Positions 9,080-17,207 of a stretch of 64,000 bases of DNA are shown here, in pieces (the stretch's first letter is position 1; each line of letters begins with the position of its first letter). Both the position numbers and the translations under genes were made by a program. Under the pieces are notes generated by a model that ran no database searches, had not been told where the DNA came from, and saw only the letters and a program-made list of their open reading frames with translations. Source of the stretch: an uncultured Clostridia bacterium (lineage in GTDB: Bacteria > Bacillota > Clostridia > Oscillospirales > Ruminococcaceae); NCBI GenBank assembly GCA_947629335.1, contig CANRDI010000001.1, positions 248,001 through 312,000 of the forward strand, written 5' to 3'.

Positions 9080-9105
9080 CCGCCATGCTTATAAAAGCAC
9101 GGCGG
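9080..9105 (-). terminator. Terminator of the surface-protein gene
   Basis: A hairpin with CCGCC/GGCGG and inner TGCT/AGCA arms (one mismatch) lies 26 nt after the stop. On the minus strand it is followed by a T-rich stretch. Confidence 0.7.
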
Positions 9106-9130
9106 AACACTTTTATATGGTATAAATCAA

Positions 9131-11986
9131 TCAGGAATTCTTATTTTTCTTCTTTTTCAAAGAAGCTGCCGCAACAGTAGCTCCGAGAGCAACAGCCGCG
9201 CCAATTCCGAGACCCGCAGATGTATCTTCAACACCTGTATAAGGATTATCTCCAAGCGGAACCTCATCATCTTCAATCATTACAAAATCATTGACATGAT
9301 TATTTGTTGTTGAAGTATCCTCTGTTGGAGTGTTATCATCAAAATCATCAAGCTCGATATCATCAAAGTCTATAGGCTTATCTTCTGCGGGCTGAGACGG
9401 TTCGGTAGGTTGAACAGGCTCTACAGGCTCAGTCGGTTCATCTTCCGGAACATTATTCTCAGTATCATTAGGAACTACCGTGTTGTCGGAAGAAGTTTCC
9501 TCAGAAGGCTCAACTTCAGGCTCGTCAACTTCAGGAACATCATCTTCGTTTTCATCAACTACATCATTATCAGTAAAATCATCATTACCGTCGTCAAATT
9601 CTTCTTCAACATCCGGAGTTACCGGCTCGATAACCTCGTCCTCCGGAGTATCATCCTGGGGTTCATCGGGAGTTTCGTCCTGAGGCTCGTCAGGAGTTTC
9701 ATCCTGAGGTTCATCGGGAGTTTCGTCCTGAGGCTCGTCAGGCGTTTCATCCTGCGGCTCGTCAGGAGTTTCATCCTGAGGCTCGTCAGGCGTTTCATCC
9801 TGAGGTTCGTCGGGAGTTTCGTCCTGCGGCTCATCAGGTGTTTCTACCTGAGGCTCGTCAGGAGTTTCATCCTGAGGTTCGTCGGGTGTCTCATCCTGAG
9901 GTTCGTCAGGCGTTTCATCCTGAGGTTCGTCAGGCGTTTCATCCTGAGGTTCGTCAGGCGTTTCATCCTGAGGTTCATCGGGAGTTTCGCCCTGCGGCTC
10001 ATCAGGTGTTTCTACCTGAGGCTCGTCGGGAGTTTCGTCCTGAGGCTCGTCAGGAGTTTCATCCTGTGGTTCGTCGGGAGTTTCATCCTGTGGTTCGTCA
10101 GGAGTTTCATCCTGAGGTTCATCAGGAGTTTCGTCCTGAGGTTCGTCAGGTGTTTCGTCCTGCGGTTCATCGGGAGTTTCGTCCTGAGGTTCGTCAGGTG
10201 TTTCTTCCTGCGATTCATCGGGAGTTTCGTCCTGAGGTTCGTCAGGTGTTTCTTCCTGCGGCTCATCAGGTGTTTCATCCTGAGGCTCTTCAGGTGTTTC
10301 TTCCTGAGGTTCGTCAGGTGTTTCATCCTGAGGCTCTTCAGGTATTTCTTCCTGAGGTTCATCAGGAGTTTCGTCCTGAGGATCGTCAGGTGTTTCTTCC
10401 TGCGGCTCATCAGGTGTATCATCAACTACGCCGTCATCAGGCTCAACAGGCGTATCGGTTCCCGACTCATCAGTATTTTCATCGGAATTATCGTCCGGAT
10501 CTGGAACATTAATATCTTCTTTAGGCGTTTCATCGGGAACATCAGCATCATCTACATTGTCGTCGGTGTTGTTCTCAGTATCGTCTGTGTCATCATCAGT
10601 GTTTGTTTCATCATCAGGCTCATTCGGCTCAGGCTGATCTTCTTCATCATCGTCATCACCACCGCCTGTTGTATCATCTTCCTCAGGCGTATCATCATCG
10701 CTGTCGTCATTATCCTGAACAACGTCGCTGTCCTGATTATCATCATTATCCTCTTCCGAGGGAGTTTGCGGCTGATCGGGAGTAACAGGTTCATCAGCGT
10801 CTTCCGCAGGCGGAACAACTCTGTCATCTTCCGTTATTTGGTGAATTTCAAAATAAGTCTGATCTACGCTGTTCGCATATACAGAACCATTGAGATTTCC
10901 GCCCAGTTTATAATCAGCCATAGGCGCAACTATAATTCCGCCCATCATGCTCGAAGAACAGATCTCGCCGTCATAATCGCCGAAGTTGAACACAACATTT
11001 GCGGCTTGAAGATTCCACTCCGCGCCGTTTGTCATACCAAGATTTACGCTCTTTGTGCTGCTGTCGGTAATAACGTTTATAATAACATCTACCCCGTTGT
11101 TCTGGGTAACAATGTTCTGGAGATATGTATTGCTCTCGTTAGTGTTTAAGCAGTTGGCGTCAATATTAACAACAAGCGTCTGACCATCTTTATAGAAATG
11201 CTTGCTGCTGTTAGTGAAATCATCGGAAACAAAGAACAAACCGTTCAGCGAATCCTCAGCGTCAAATCCCGCTGCAACCGACTGGTCAATAAGCGCCTGA
11301 CCTGCGGCAGCCATCGATTTTAACTTAGCGTTGATGTCAGTGAAATCATCATTTTCGGTGGCGCTGCGGATAGAGAAGTTGTTCAAATCACCGTTTACTT
11401 GAATATAATAATCTTGTCCGTTTGCGGTAAAACCAACCTTGTTTCCGTTATCGTATGTAAATTCCTCATAATCAAAACCGAGTACAAGCTCATAAGTCGT
11501 ACCGCTCTGCATTCCGACAGAGATCCAGTTGTTGTCCGTCGGCGGCTCGGCGAGATAAAGAGTATAATTTTTCGACGCCTGTTCTCCCAGTTTTGAAGCG
11601 ACATTTGTATTGTAAACGTCAGCAACGTTGACGTTATCTACGCAAATATTGCCCTCAGTGTGGGAAGCGTTAAGCGACTTTGCATATACCGCAAAACCTC
11701 TCAGACCATCGAGAGATCCTCTGAAATCAGCGACAGAAGCAGCCTCGTCCGAAGCAAGATAGACATTGCTGTCCTGCTTGATAAAGCCGTTATCAGCACC
11801 AACTTCTTCATGCTGTGCATTTAAGTTTTCGCCGCCGTCATTGTCATTAGCGTCATTTCCGCCGGGAGCACTCGCAGCCGATGCCGAAAGGGCGCCTGCG
11901 CGGGAACCCAGGACAGTAACAGCAAACGCAAACATAAAAGCAACTTTGCCTTTATTTGTCTTTTTATTTTTTTCCTCATTAGACAT
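9131..11986 (-). CDS. Repeat-rich sortase-anchored surface protein with choice-of-anchor A-like domain
   Basis: About 951 residues. The N-terminus has a long signal peptide (basic start, then KVAFMFAFAVTVLG, ending near SASAASA). Residues about 55-380 resemble the choice-of-anchor A domain found in surface proteins, with the typical GGNLNGSVYANS end. An Asp/Glu/Pro-rich stalk follows, whose core is about 33 tandem copies of an 8-residue unit (DEPQDETP). The C-terminus carries a sorting signal: NPYTG, a hydrophobic stretch, and KKKKNKNS. The start at 11986 is chosen because GGGAG abuts the ATG at 11995 but is well placed for 11986. The gene is monocistronic with its own promoter and terminator. 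The sortase is not in the window. The stalk is very acidic and likely extended; the ligand is unknown. Confidence 0.85.
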   Translation of the reverse strand: MSNEEKNKKTNKGKVAFMFAFAVTVLGSRAGALSASAASAPGGNDANDNDGGENLNAQHEEVGADNGFIKQDSNVYLASDEAASVADFRGSLDGLRGFAVYAKSLNASHTEGNICVDNVNVADVYNTNVASKLGEQASKNYTLYLAEPPTDNNWISVGMQSGTTYELVLGFDYEEFTYDNGNKVGFTANGQDYYIQVNGDLNNFSIRSATENDDFTDINAKLKSMAAAGQALIDQSVAAGFDAEDSLNGLFFVSDDFTNSSKHFYKDGQTLVVNIDANCLNTNESNTYLQNIVTQNNGVDVIINVITDSSTKSVNLGMTNGAEWNLQAANVVFNFGDYDGEICSSSMMGGIIVAPMADYKLGGNLNGSVYANSVDQTYFEIHQITEDDRVVPPAEDADEPVTPDQPQTPSEEDNDDNQDSDVVQDNDDSDDDTPEEDDTTGGGDDDDEEDQPEPNEPDDETNTDDDTDDTENNTDDNVDDADVPDETPKEDINVPDPDDNSDENTDESGTDTPVEPDDGVVDDTPDEPQEETPDDPQDETPDEPQEEIPEEPQDETPDEPQEETPEEPQDETPDEPQEETPDEPQDETPDESQEETPDEPQDETPDEPQDETPDEPQDETPDEPQDETPDEPQDETPDEPQDETPDEPQDETPDEPQVETPDEPQGETPDEPQDETPDEPQDETPDEPQDETPDEPQDETPDEPQDETPDEPQVETPDEPQDETPDEPQDETPDEPQDETPDEPQDETPDEPQDETPDEPQDETPDEPQDETPDEPQDDTPEDEVIEPVTPDVEEEFDDGNDDFTDNDVVDENEDDVPEVDEPEVEPSEETSSDNTVVPNDTENNVPEDEPTEPVEPVQPTEPSQPAEDKPIDFDDIELDDFDDNTPTEDTSTTNNHVNDFVMIEDDEVPLGDNPYTGVEDTSAGLGIGAAVALGATVAAASLKKKKNKNS
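9646..10430. repeat. 24-bp tandem repeat array encoding the DEPQDETP stalk
   Basis: About 33 in-frame copies of a 24-bp unit. Synonymous differences between copies (for example CGTCAGG against CATCGGG, and variants encoding VETP, GETP or DESQ) show patches of shared variants, as expected of duplication in blocks. There are no unique spacers, so it is not a CRISPR. Confidence 0.95.
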
Positions 11987-12048
11987 GACTGTCATCTCCC
12001 TAAAAAATAAAAAATCATATAATTACCCACAGGATTGTGCTTAATATC

Positions 12049-12077
12049 ATTATAACACCGAGTTTATTTTTTGTCAA
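12049..12077 (-). promoter_or_regulatory. Sigma-A promoter of the surface-protein gene
   Basis: TTGACA (12072-12077), a 17-nt spacer and TATAAT (12049-12054) on the minus strand: full consensus. The leader to the ATG is about 55 nt. Confidence 0.9.
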
Positions 12078-12191
12078 TACTTTTCACAAAAATTATGAAG
12101 CAATTTTAAACAAAATTACGATAAAATTTTCAAAAAAAATCACAAAAGAGGCGATCTATGTATAACATTATTACATACATTATATTGTATC

Positions 12192-13244
12192 TCAGGTTAT
12201 TCTCTTGCTCATTATATCCTGATTATAAGCACATTGGACTGCGGTTTCGGCGGAAATAATGCCTTGTTTGTATAAATTTAAAAGGCTGTTGTCCATTGTT
12301 GTCATTCCGGGCGCGGACTGGATAACGGAATCTATCTGGTGGGTCTTTTCATCGCGGATAAGTGTCCTTATAGCGCTGTTCATTGTCATGATTTCAAACG
12401 CGGGGACATATGTTCCGTTATTTGACAGGACGAGCTGCTGTGATACAACAGCATTAAGTACCATTGAAAGCTGTATTCTGATCTGACGCTGCTGGTTGGT
12501 CGGGAAAACGTCTATAATTCTGTCAACAGTGTTTGCAGCCCCAAGCGTATGCAGCGTCGAAAGCACAAGCTGTCCTGTTTCCGCGGCGGTCATTGCAACG
12601 CTTATCGTTTCATAATCACGCATTTCTCCGAGCAGAATTACGTCGGGAGATTGTCTTAAAGCCGAACGCAGCGCCGACAGATAGCTTTCTGTATCTATAT
12701 TTATTTCGCGCTGGCTTATTATGCTCTGCTTATGCTTGTGAAGAAACTCAATCGGGTCTTCGATAGTTATGATATGTCCCGTGCGCGAGCTGTTTATCCT
12801 GTCGATTATACATGAAAGAGTTGTGGATTTTCCGCTTCCCGCAGGACCTGTGACAAGCACAATGCCGCTTTTCATATTTGACAGCTTCATTATGCTTTCG
12901 GGTATTCCGAGCTTATCCGGCTCTGGTAGGTTAAAAGGAACATATCTCAAAACCGCAGCATAAGACCCGCGCTGTTTGTATATATTCGCGCGGAATCGTC
13001 CCATTCCGACAACGGATATTGAAAAATCCATTTCCTTTTCGGGCATTTCGTCTATCCCGAAAGTAAATCCTCCGAGCTTGAATATTTCGTATACAAGCTC
13101 TTTTGTCATAGCGGGCATGAGCGGCTCATTGCCGATCTTTATCAGATGTCCGTTTGACTTATAACTTATAGCTGCTCCCGAAACAATAAAAATATCGGAA
13201 GCATGATCGTCGGATGCTGTTTTCAAAATTTCAAGAAGCTCCAT
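12192..13244 (-). CDS. pilT: Type IV pilus retraction-type ATPase PilT
   Basis: A 350-residue GspE/PilT-family ATPase. It has an N-terminal PAS-like region, Walker A TGPAGSGKSTT, an Asp box and Walker B region (SPDVILLGEMRDYETI), and the His box STLHTLGAANTVDRIIDVFP. The length and the missing long N-terminal domain point to PilT rather than PilB. It would power pilus retraction at the inner face of the membrane. The start at 13244 has GAGG 8 nt upstream; the longer frame to 13280 lacks one. It is the last gene of the pilus cluster. Confidence 0.93.
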   Translation of the reverse strand: MELLEILKTASDDHASDIFIVSGAAISYKSNGHLIKIGNEPLMPAMTKELVYEIFKLGGFTFGIDEMPEKEMDFSISVVGMGRFRANIYKQRGSYAAVLRYVPFNLPEPDKLGIPESIMKLSNMKSGIVLVTGPAGSGKSTTLSCIIDRINSSRTGHIITIEDPIEFLHKHKQSIISQREINIDTESYLSALRSALRQSPDVILLGEMRDYETISVAMTAAETGQLVLSTLHTLGAANTVDRIIDVFPTNQQRQIRIQLSMVLNAVVSQQLVLSNNGTYVPAFEIMTMNSAIRTLIRDEKTHQIDSVIQSAPGMTTMDNSLLNLYKQGIISAETAVQCAYNQDIMSKRIT

Positions 13245-13261
13245 ATTTTTACCTCGTTTTA

Positions 13262-13735
13262 TCAGAACGTACCGTCCCATACATTAATGTTATTATCGTC
13301 GGAATTTAAAGCAGACATTCTTTTCCATGAGTTTATCTTATATTCTTTTTTATTTTCGTAAAATTTAACACTTACGAAAATAAAGCTGTTTTCATTTATA
13401 TGCTCGCTGAAATTGGCAGTACAGCCGTCGGGTTCTGTTTTTACCGAAACCTTGTCGAATTTTGCCGCTTCGCTCTCAAAACTATCAGCGAAAAACGGAG
13501 TATTTCTTGCGTTTGCGGCAATTTCATCAAGCTCATAGAGCGTTTTCTTTGCAGAGGCGTCCGCTTCATAATATTTGTTCAAATGCTCCCCTGCCCTTTC
13601 GTTAAGAGCGTCGTTCGAGCCTGCCGCGCGATAACTCAGTACGGCGAATATCGTAAGGCAAATAATGGCGAAAATGATCATTACCGTAATATATCCTACG
13701 CCTATTCCCGCGTTTGTTTGTTTATGCTGTTTCAT
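13262..13735 (-). CDS. Small membrane-anchored protein of the type IV pilus cluster
   Basis: A 157-residue protein with one N-terminal membrane helix (about residues 12-35, GIGVGYITVMIIFAIICLTIFAVLS) and a hydrophilic remainder likely outside the membrane. The layout resembles PilX-like or minor pilin accessory proteins, but there is no clear family motif and no FxxxE prepilin site. It overlaps the previous gene by 4 nt and precedes pilT, so a pilus assembly role is inferred from place only. Confidence 0.6.
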   Translation of the reverse strand: MKQHKQTNAGIGVGYITVMIIFAIICLTIFAVLSYRAAGSNDALNERAGEHLNKYYEADASAKKTLYELDEIAANARNTPFFADSFESEAAKFDKVSVKTEPDGCTANFSEHINENSFIFVSVKFYENKKEYKINSWKRMSALNSDDNNINVWDGTF

Positions 13736-14124
13736 CGGCTTCCTCCGTTTTGAATATACGCCGCGCAGGCAAAGCTGTAAATGACTTTTTCATTGTTCTT
13801 AAATTCCAGAAAAAGCTTTGAAAAAGTTCCCGACGGGCTTTCCTCTATTTCTTCGCTTTTTGAAAGCACTATGCTTTCGTCAAGTTTTCCGCACTGTTCT
13901 GTGACGATCCTGACGGCTTCGTCTGCGTCGCCGTTCAGAGAATAGACCTCCGCGACCGACTGGGAAAACATTATTACGCTTTCGAGTATTTCTCCGTCAT
14001 GTGATTTTTTGTCTGCTCCTGCAAACACAGAAAGTATGACCGCTCCCGAAATACTGAAAAAAAGGAGAGCAATTATTATTTCTATAAAGAACAGGTTTAG
14101 AGGGCGCTTTTCATGTCTATTCAT
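13732..14124 (-). CDS. Prepilin-like protein (minor pseudopilin candidate)
   Basis: A 130-residue protein with a short basic leader (MNRHEKRPLN) followed by LFFIEIIIALLFFSISGAVIL. This looks like a class-III-type prepilin N-terminus with a Glu at +5 if cleavage falls before LFFIE, although the usual Gly at -1 is Asn here. The rest is a short globular region with two cysteines. It lies within the pilC-to-pilT run, 2 nt after the previous gene. Processing by a prepilin peptidase is uncertain because of the missing Gly. Confidence 0.6.
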   Translation of the reverse strand: MNRHEKRPLNLFFIEIIIALLFFSISGAVILSVFAGADKKSHDGEILESVIMFSQSVAEVYSLNGDADEAVRIVTEQCGKLDESIVLSKSEEIEESPSGTFSKLFLEFKNNEKVIYSFACAAYIQNGGSR

Positions 14125-14126
14125 TT

Positions 14127-14567
14127 TTACATTCCTTTTCGTACAATGGCAGAGTGCTTTTCGCCGCTGACATTTACCGTTATTGTATACAATTCTTCTG
14201 TTTCATCGACTGTCATTCCGTCTATATCAAAGATCTTTTCTCCGCCCGAAACGTCATATTCCGAATTTACCGCGACCGTCTTTTCATATAATCCTCCGCC
14301 GGAGCAATAGATTATGTTTGCCATAGCTCCGCTTTCAAGGATCATACCTTTATCGGTTATGTATACCGTGTCCGAGCTTTTTATCTTGTTTGAGATATAC
14401 CTTATCGAAGCCAAAGCCGTAAAATCCGTTCCGTAGTTGTCGCTTATACGGCTGTACGAGCCTGCGGCAGCGGCTATTATCATCATCATGCACACCGCAA
14501 AAAGCAAAAAAAGCATCATACTTCCGACGGTACTTATGGTATCCGCTGTATTTTTGTAGTTCTTCAC
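14127..14567 (-). CDS. DUF4860-like pilus-cluster protein
   Basis: A 146-residue protein with one membrane helix (about 15-35, STVGSMMLFLLFAVCMMMIIAAAAG) and a beta-rich outer part. Its make-up and place among pilin-like genes resemble DUF4860 proteins of clostridial type IV pilus loci; this family name is from memory and not proven. It has no FxxxE motif. A 3-nt gap separates it from the gene before and a 2-nt gap from the one after. Confidence 0.5.
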   Translation of the reverse strand: MKNYKNTADTISTVGSMMLFLLFAVCMMMIIAAAAGSYSRISDNYGTDFTALASIRYISNKIKSSDTVYITDKGMILESGAMANIIYCSGGGLYEKTVAVNSEYDVSGGEKIFDIDGMTVDETEELYTITVNVSGEKHSAIVRKGM

Positions 14568-14570
14568 CGC

Positions 14571-14885
14571 TTACCGCCTTTCAAAAACCGTTATTGTCGG
14601 TCTTATGTTTGCCGCGATACATTCATAATGCACCAGATATTTACTTGTATCGACAGCCACGCCATAGTTTTCCGAAAGATATTCTATGCTTTCGGGATAT
14701 ACGCCCTCTATTGCATAGCATATTGTAACGCCCTTTTCAATGGTGAGCCTGACATTTTCAAGTTCATTTGCGTCAATGGCGCTGTCCGCGTCCATTATCC
14801 CGAAAATGAGCCAGACGATCATCAGAATAAACGCAGCTATCGAAACAACCGCCGACAAAATCCTTCTAACTGAGATACGTTTCAT
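14571..14885 (-). CDS. Small membrane protein of the pilus cluster
   Basis: A 104-residue protein with a basic start (MKRISVRR), one membrane helix at about 10-30 and an outer part with a Tyr-rich stretch (ESIEYLSENYGVAVDTSKYLVHYE). It has no recognised family. That outer pattern, in which a prompt about position in a sequence precedes a Tyr-containing strand, is common in pilin-like proteins. It lies 4 nt downstream of pilC. Function inferred from context only. Confidence 0.55.
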   Translation of the reverse strand: MKRISVRRILSAVVSIAAFILMIVWLIFGIMDADSAIDANELENVRLTIEKGVTICYAIEGVYPESIEYLSENYGVAVDTSKYLVHYECIAANIRPTITVFERR

Positions 14886-14889
14886 TTTT

Positions 14890-15927
14890 TCACCCTATAA
14901 TCGACATTATGTTCATAAGAGGTATCATTACCGAAAGCAATACCGCGCCGATAACTGTCGTAAGAACAATTACGATAAGCGGTTCTATGACAGATACTAT
15001 CCCCGAAGCCGCCTCTGCCGCTTCATAGTCGCACCGCTCGGAAAGTTTTTTCCAAGACTGTTCAAAAGAACCCGATGTATACGAAAATTTAAGTGAATGA
15101 GCGAACATCGGCGGGAAAATATCCGCCGTGGAAATAACTTCCGCGAAGACCTCGCCGTTAAGGATACGCTCTCTGCATTTTTCGAGCTTATTTATAAGTT
15201 TTTTGTCATTTATAAGCGAAGCCGCATATGACGGCATCTCTTCGGGCGAAATTCCCGCAGAAGCCATAAGGCTCATAGCGCTTGAGATTTTTGCAAGAGA
15301 AAACTTTTTTGAAATACCTTTTGTAAGCGGAAATACCGTCAGAAAACCCGAAAGTTTTTTTCTTACGGACGGAATGAGCGACAAAAGCGATAATATCAAA
15401 GCCGCCGCCGCTATAACAAGAAGTCCTATCAGAATTATCCAGCCTATCGTATAAGCCGTATTGACCGCCGAGCTTACCGTATCGCTTACGGACGCGTCAA
15501 ACTGAGCAAAGATCTTGCTGAACATCGGAAGCACCAGCACTATAAGCACGATTATGACCACCGTCATCATAAGCAGAAGCATAAGCGGATGCATGACTGC
15601 GGATCTTACTGTTCTGTTAAGCTCAGAGCGGTTTTCATAATATTCCGAAAGGTCTTTAAGTACGTTTTCGAGGTGTCCTGTAACGCTTCCGATTTTTATC
15701 ATATTTACTGCATAATCAGGGAATTTGCCGCATTCTTCCATTGCTTCGCCGAGAGTTTTTCCGCTGTTGACGCTCTTTGAAAGCTCACCGCAGATAGTTT
15801 TAATGCGGCTGTCGTTTAAGTCCTCAAAGAGAATGTCCATACCGTCAGAAAGCTGCATACCTGCGTTTAATATCAGCGCAAGCTGTTCAAAAAAATATGC
15901 CGTTTCGTCCGAAGATAGCTTCTTCAT
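14890..15927 (-). CDS. pilC: Type IV pilus inner-membrane platform protein PilC/GspF family
   Basis: A 345-residue protein with two T2SSF domains. It shows the family start DETAYFFEQLALILNAGMQLSDGMDIL, the EAMEECGKFPDYAVNMIKIGSVTG repeat unit, and a second copy after residue 190 (GISPEEMP to SGSFEQSWKKLSE). Three membrane helices lie near 107-133, 150-180 and 312-343. It is the platform that links the ATPase to pilin extrusion. It opens the pilus part of the operon, 17 nt after the transglutaminase-like lipoprotein gene. Confidence 0.92.
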   Translation of the reverse strand: MKKLSSDETAYFFEQLALILNAGMQLSDGMDILFEDLNDSRIKTICGELSKSVNSGKTLGEAMEECGKFPDYAVNMIKIGSVTGHLENVLKDLSEYYENRSELNRTVRSAVMHPLMLLLMMTVVIIVLIVLVLPMFSKIFAQFDASVSDTVSSAVNTAYTIGWIILIGLLVIAAAALILSLLSLIPSVRKKLSGFLTVFPLTKGISKKFSLAKISSAMSLMASAGISPEEMPSYAASLINDKKLINKLEKCRERILNGEVFAEVISTADIFPPMFAHSLKFSYTSGSFEQSWKKLSERCDYEAAEAASGIVSVIEPLIVIVLTTVIGAVLLSVMIPLMNIMSIIG

Positions 15928-15944
15928 TATTTTTCTCCTTATTT

Positions 15945-17189
15945 TTAATAGTAATAAACAGCGGTATAATTCGTGCTGTTCATTATATAATCCGAAATTG
16001 ATTTTTTATCTGATGCACTCGCGTAAAATGTCGCGTCCGCAATATTATATCCTCTGTTGTTCATCAAAAGTTCAGGGGTTATCCAGCCCGTCTGCTCTGT
16101 ATATACTTCATTCCATGCGTGATATATATCGGTCTTGGCATATCCTACGACAAGCCTTGTGGGTATGCCCTGAGAACGGAGCATTGCCGCCATTAGCGAG
16201 GCATAATCAAAGCATATCCCTTTTTTGTTAGCGAGGGTCTTGTCGGGGTTAGGCACATAGCCGCTTTTTACGATTGCGGCGAGCTGATAGTCATATGTGA
16301 TATTTTCGGAGATATAGAGAAATATCGCCGATATCTTGTCGATTGAGGTTGTTTTCCCCGCACATAATTCCGCGGCTTTTGCGACGCACTGAGAATTTTT
16401 TGTATAATCAACATACTGGTTTGCATAAGTATACGGTTTTGTGTTGTTTACGATACTAATATCCGCCGACTGCTGCAATGCTGTGGAATATACATTTCCC
16501 TCGATATTTTCAAAAATATAAAATGTATAAGAGCCGCTTCCGCACGACAGCGGAAAATATTCAAAACTTCCCTTTTTGGATAAAGTAAATGTATATTGAC
16601 TATCCCCGCAGGAATATCTGAACTTGACTTTTGATTTGCTTCCTGTATATTTAACAGAAACATAGCCGTTTGCGGCGTTTGAATAGTCAATTACCGCGCT
16701 GCTTCCTGAAATTACAGCCGAGCCGGGAGATGACGGAACTTCAAAATTCGGTATCGGTACGCTCTGCGGAGTTTTAGACGAGCTGCTCGGAGAGCTTTTT
16801 TCCGACGAAGAGCGGCTCGGTGTTACAGAACTTGAAGAAAAAGATGTGGACAAAGAACTCTCCGACGAGCCGTATGATGAAGAACTCTCCGAAGGATTTG
16901 CCGAAGAAGTGACCGAAGAGCTTACAAAAGAGCTTTCGGCGGACGAAAATTCCGACGAGCTTTCGGCAAAGTACGAAGAATAGTCTTCCGAAGAAGTACC
17001 CGATCGGCTTTCTTCCGAATAAGAAGCGGATATATTATCGCCGGACGATAATATTTCAGGCATACTCTGCGACGAACTTTGCTTTGGGTCATTCACACAT
17101 CCGACCAAAGAAAGAGAAACGCCGATCAGGGCTGCAAGCGCAAAAATTTTATTCGGTTGCGGTGGAAAACCGCTGCGTCTGCTGCTCAT
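15945..17189 (-). CDS. Transglutaminase-like lipoprotein with serine-rich linker
   Basis: A 414-residue exported protein. A signal peptide ends in the lipobox LVGC, with Cys31 as the lipid site. Residues 35-145 are a Ser/Glu-rich, low-complexity linker, followed by a beta-rich domain (about 150-245) and a transglutaminase-like domain with Cys326 (GICFDYASLM) and His357 (YHAWNEV). The usual third residue, an Asp in a W-x-x-x-D context, is replaced by WITPE, so catalysis is uncertain. Such domains may act as cysteine peptidases or in protein crosslinking at the cell surface. The AAAGGAGTG site fits the ATG at 17189. It lies between the CapA-type gene and pilC. Confidence 0.82.
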   Translation of the reverse strand: MSSRRSGFPPQPNKIFALAALIGVSLSLVGCVNDPKQSSSQSMPEILSSGDNISASYSEESRSGTSSEDYSSYFAESSSEFSSAESSFVSSSVTSSANPSESSSSYGSSESSLSTSFSSSSVTPSRSSSEKSSPSSSSKTPQSVPIPNFEVPSSPGSAVISGSSAVIDYSNAANGYVSVKYTGSKSKVKFRYSCGDSQYTFTLSKKGSFEYFPLSCGSGSYTFYIFENIEGNVYSTALQQSADISIVNNTKPYTYANQYVDYTKNSQCVAKAAELCAGKTTSIDKISAIFLYISENITYDYQLAAIVKSGYVPNPDKTLANKKGICFDYASLMAAMLRSQGIPTRLVVGYAKTDIYHAWNEVYTEQTGWITPELLMNNRGYNIADATFYASASDKKSISDYIMNSTNYTAVYYY

Positions 17190-17207
17190 AAAGCACTCCT
17201 TTCGTAT

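Noticed and set aside
9646..10430. CRISPR-like regular repeat
   Set aside because: The unit is 24 bp head to tail with no unique spacers and it codes in frame for an octapeptide.
9410..11149. Long plus-strand frame (579 codons) through the surface-protein repeat, plus shorter frames at 9838-10512 and 10012-10425
   Set aside because: They are antisense or shifted readings of the 24-bp repeat, with low-complexity Arg/Phe or Lys/Leu output and no ribosome-binding site. The minus-strand gene has a signal peptide, domains, an anchor and a promoter.
12158..12260. Small plus-strand ORF (about 33 codons, GAGG upstream) opposite the pilT end
   Set aside because: Mostly antisense to pilT, no promoter, and no resemblance to known small proteins.
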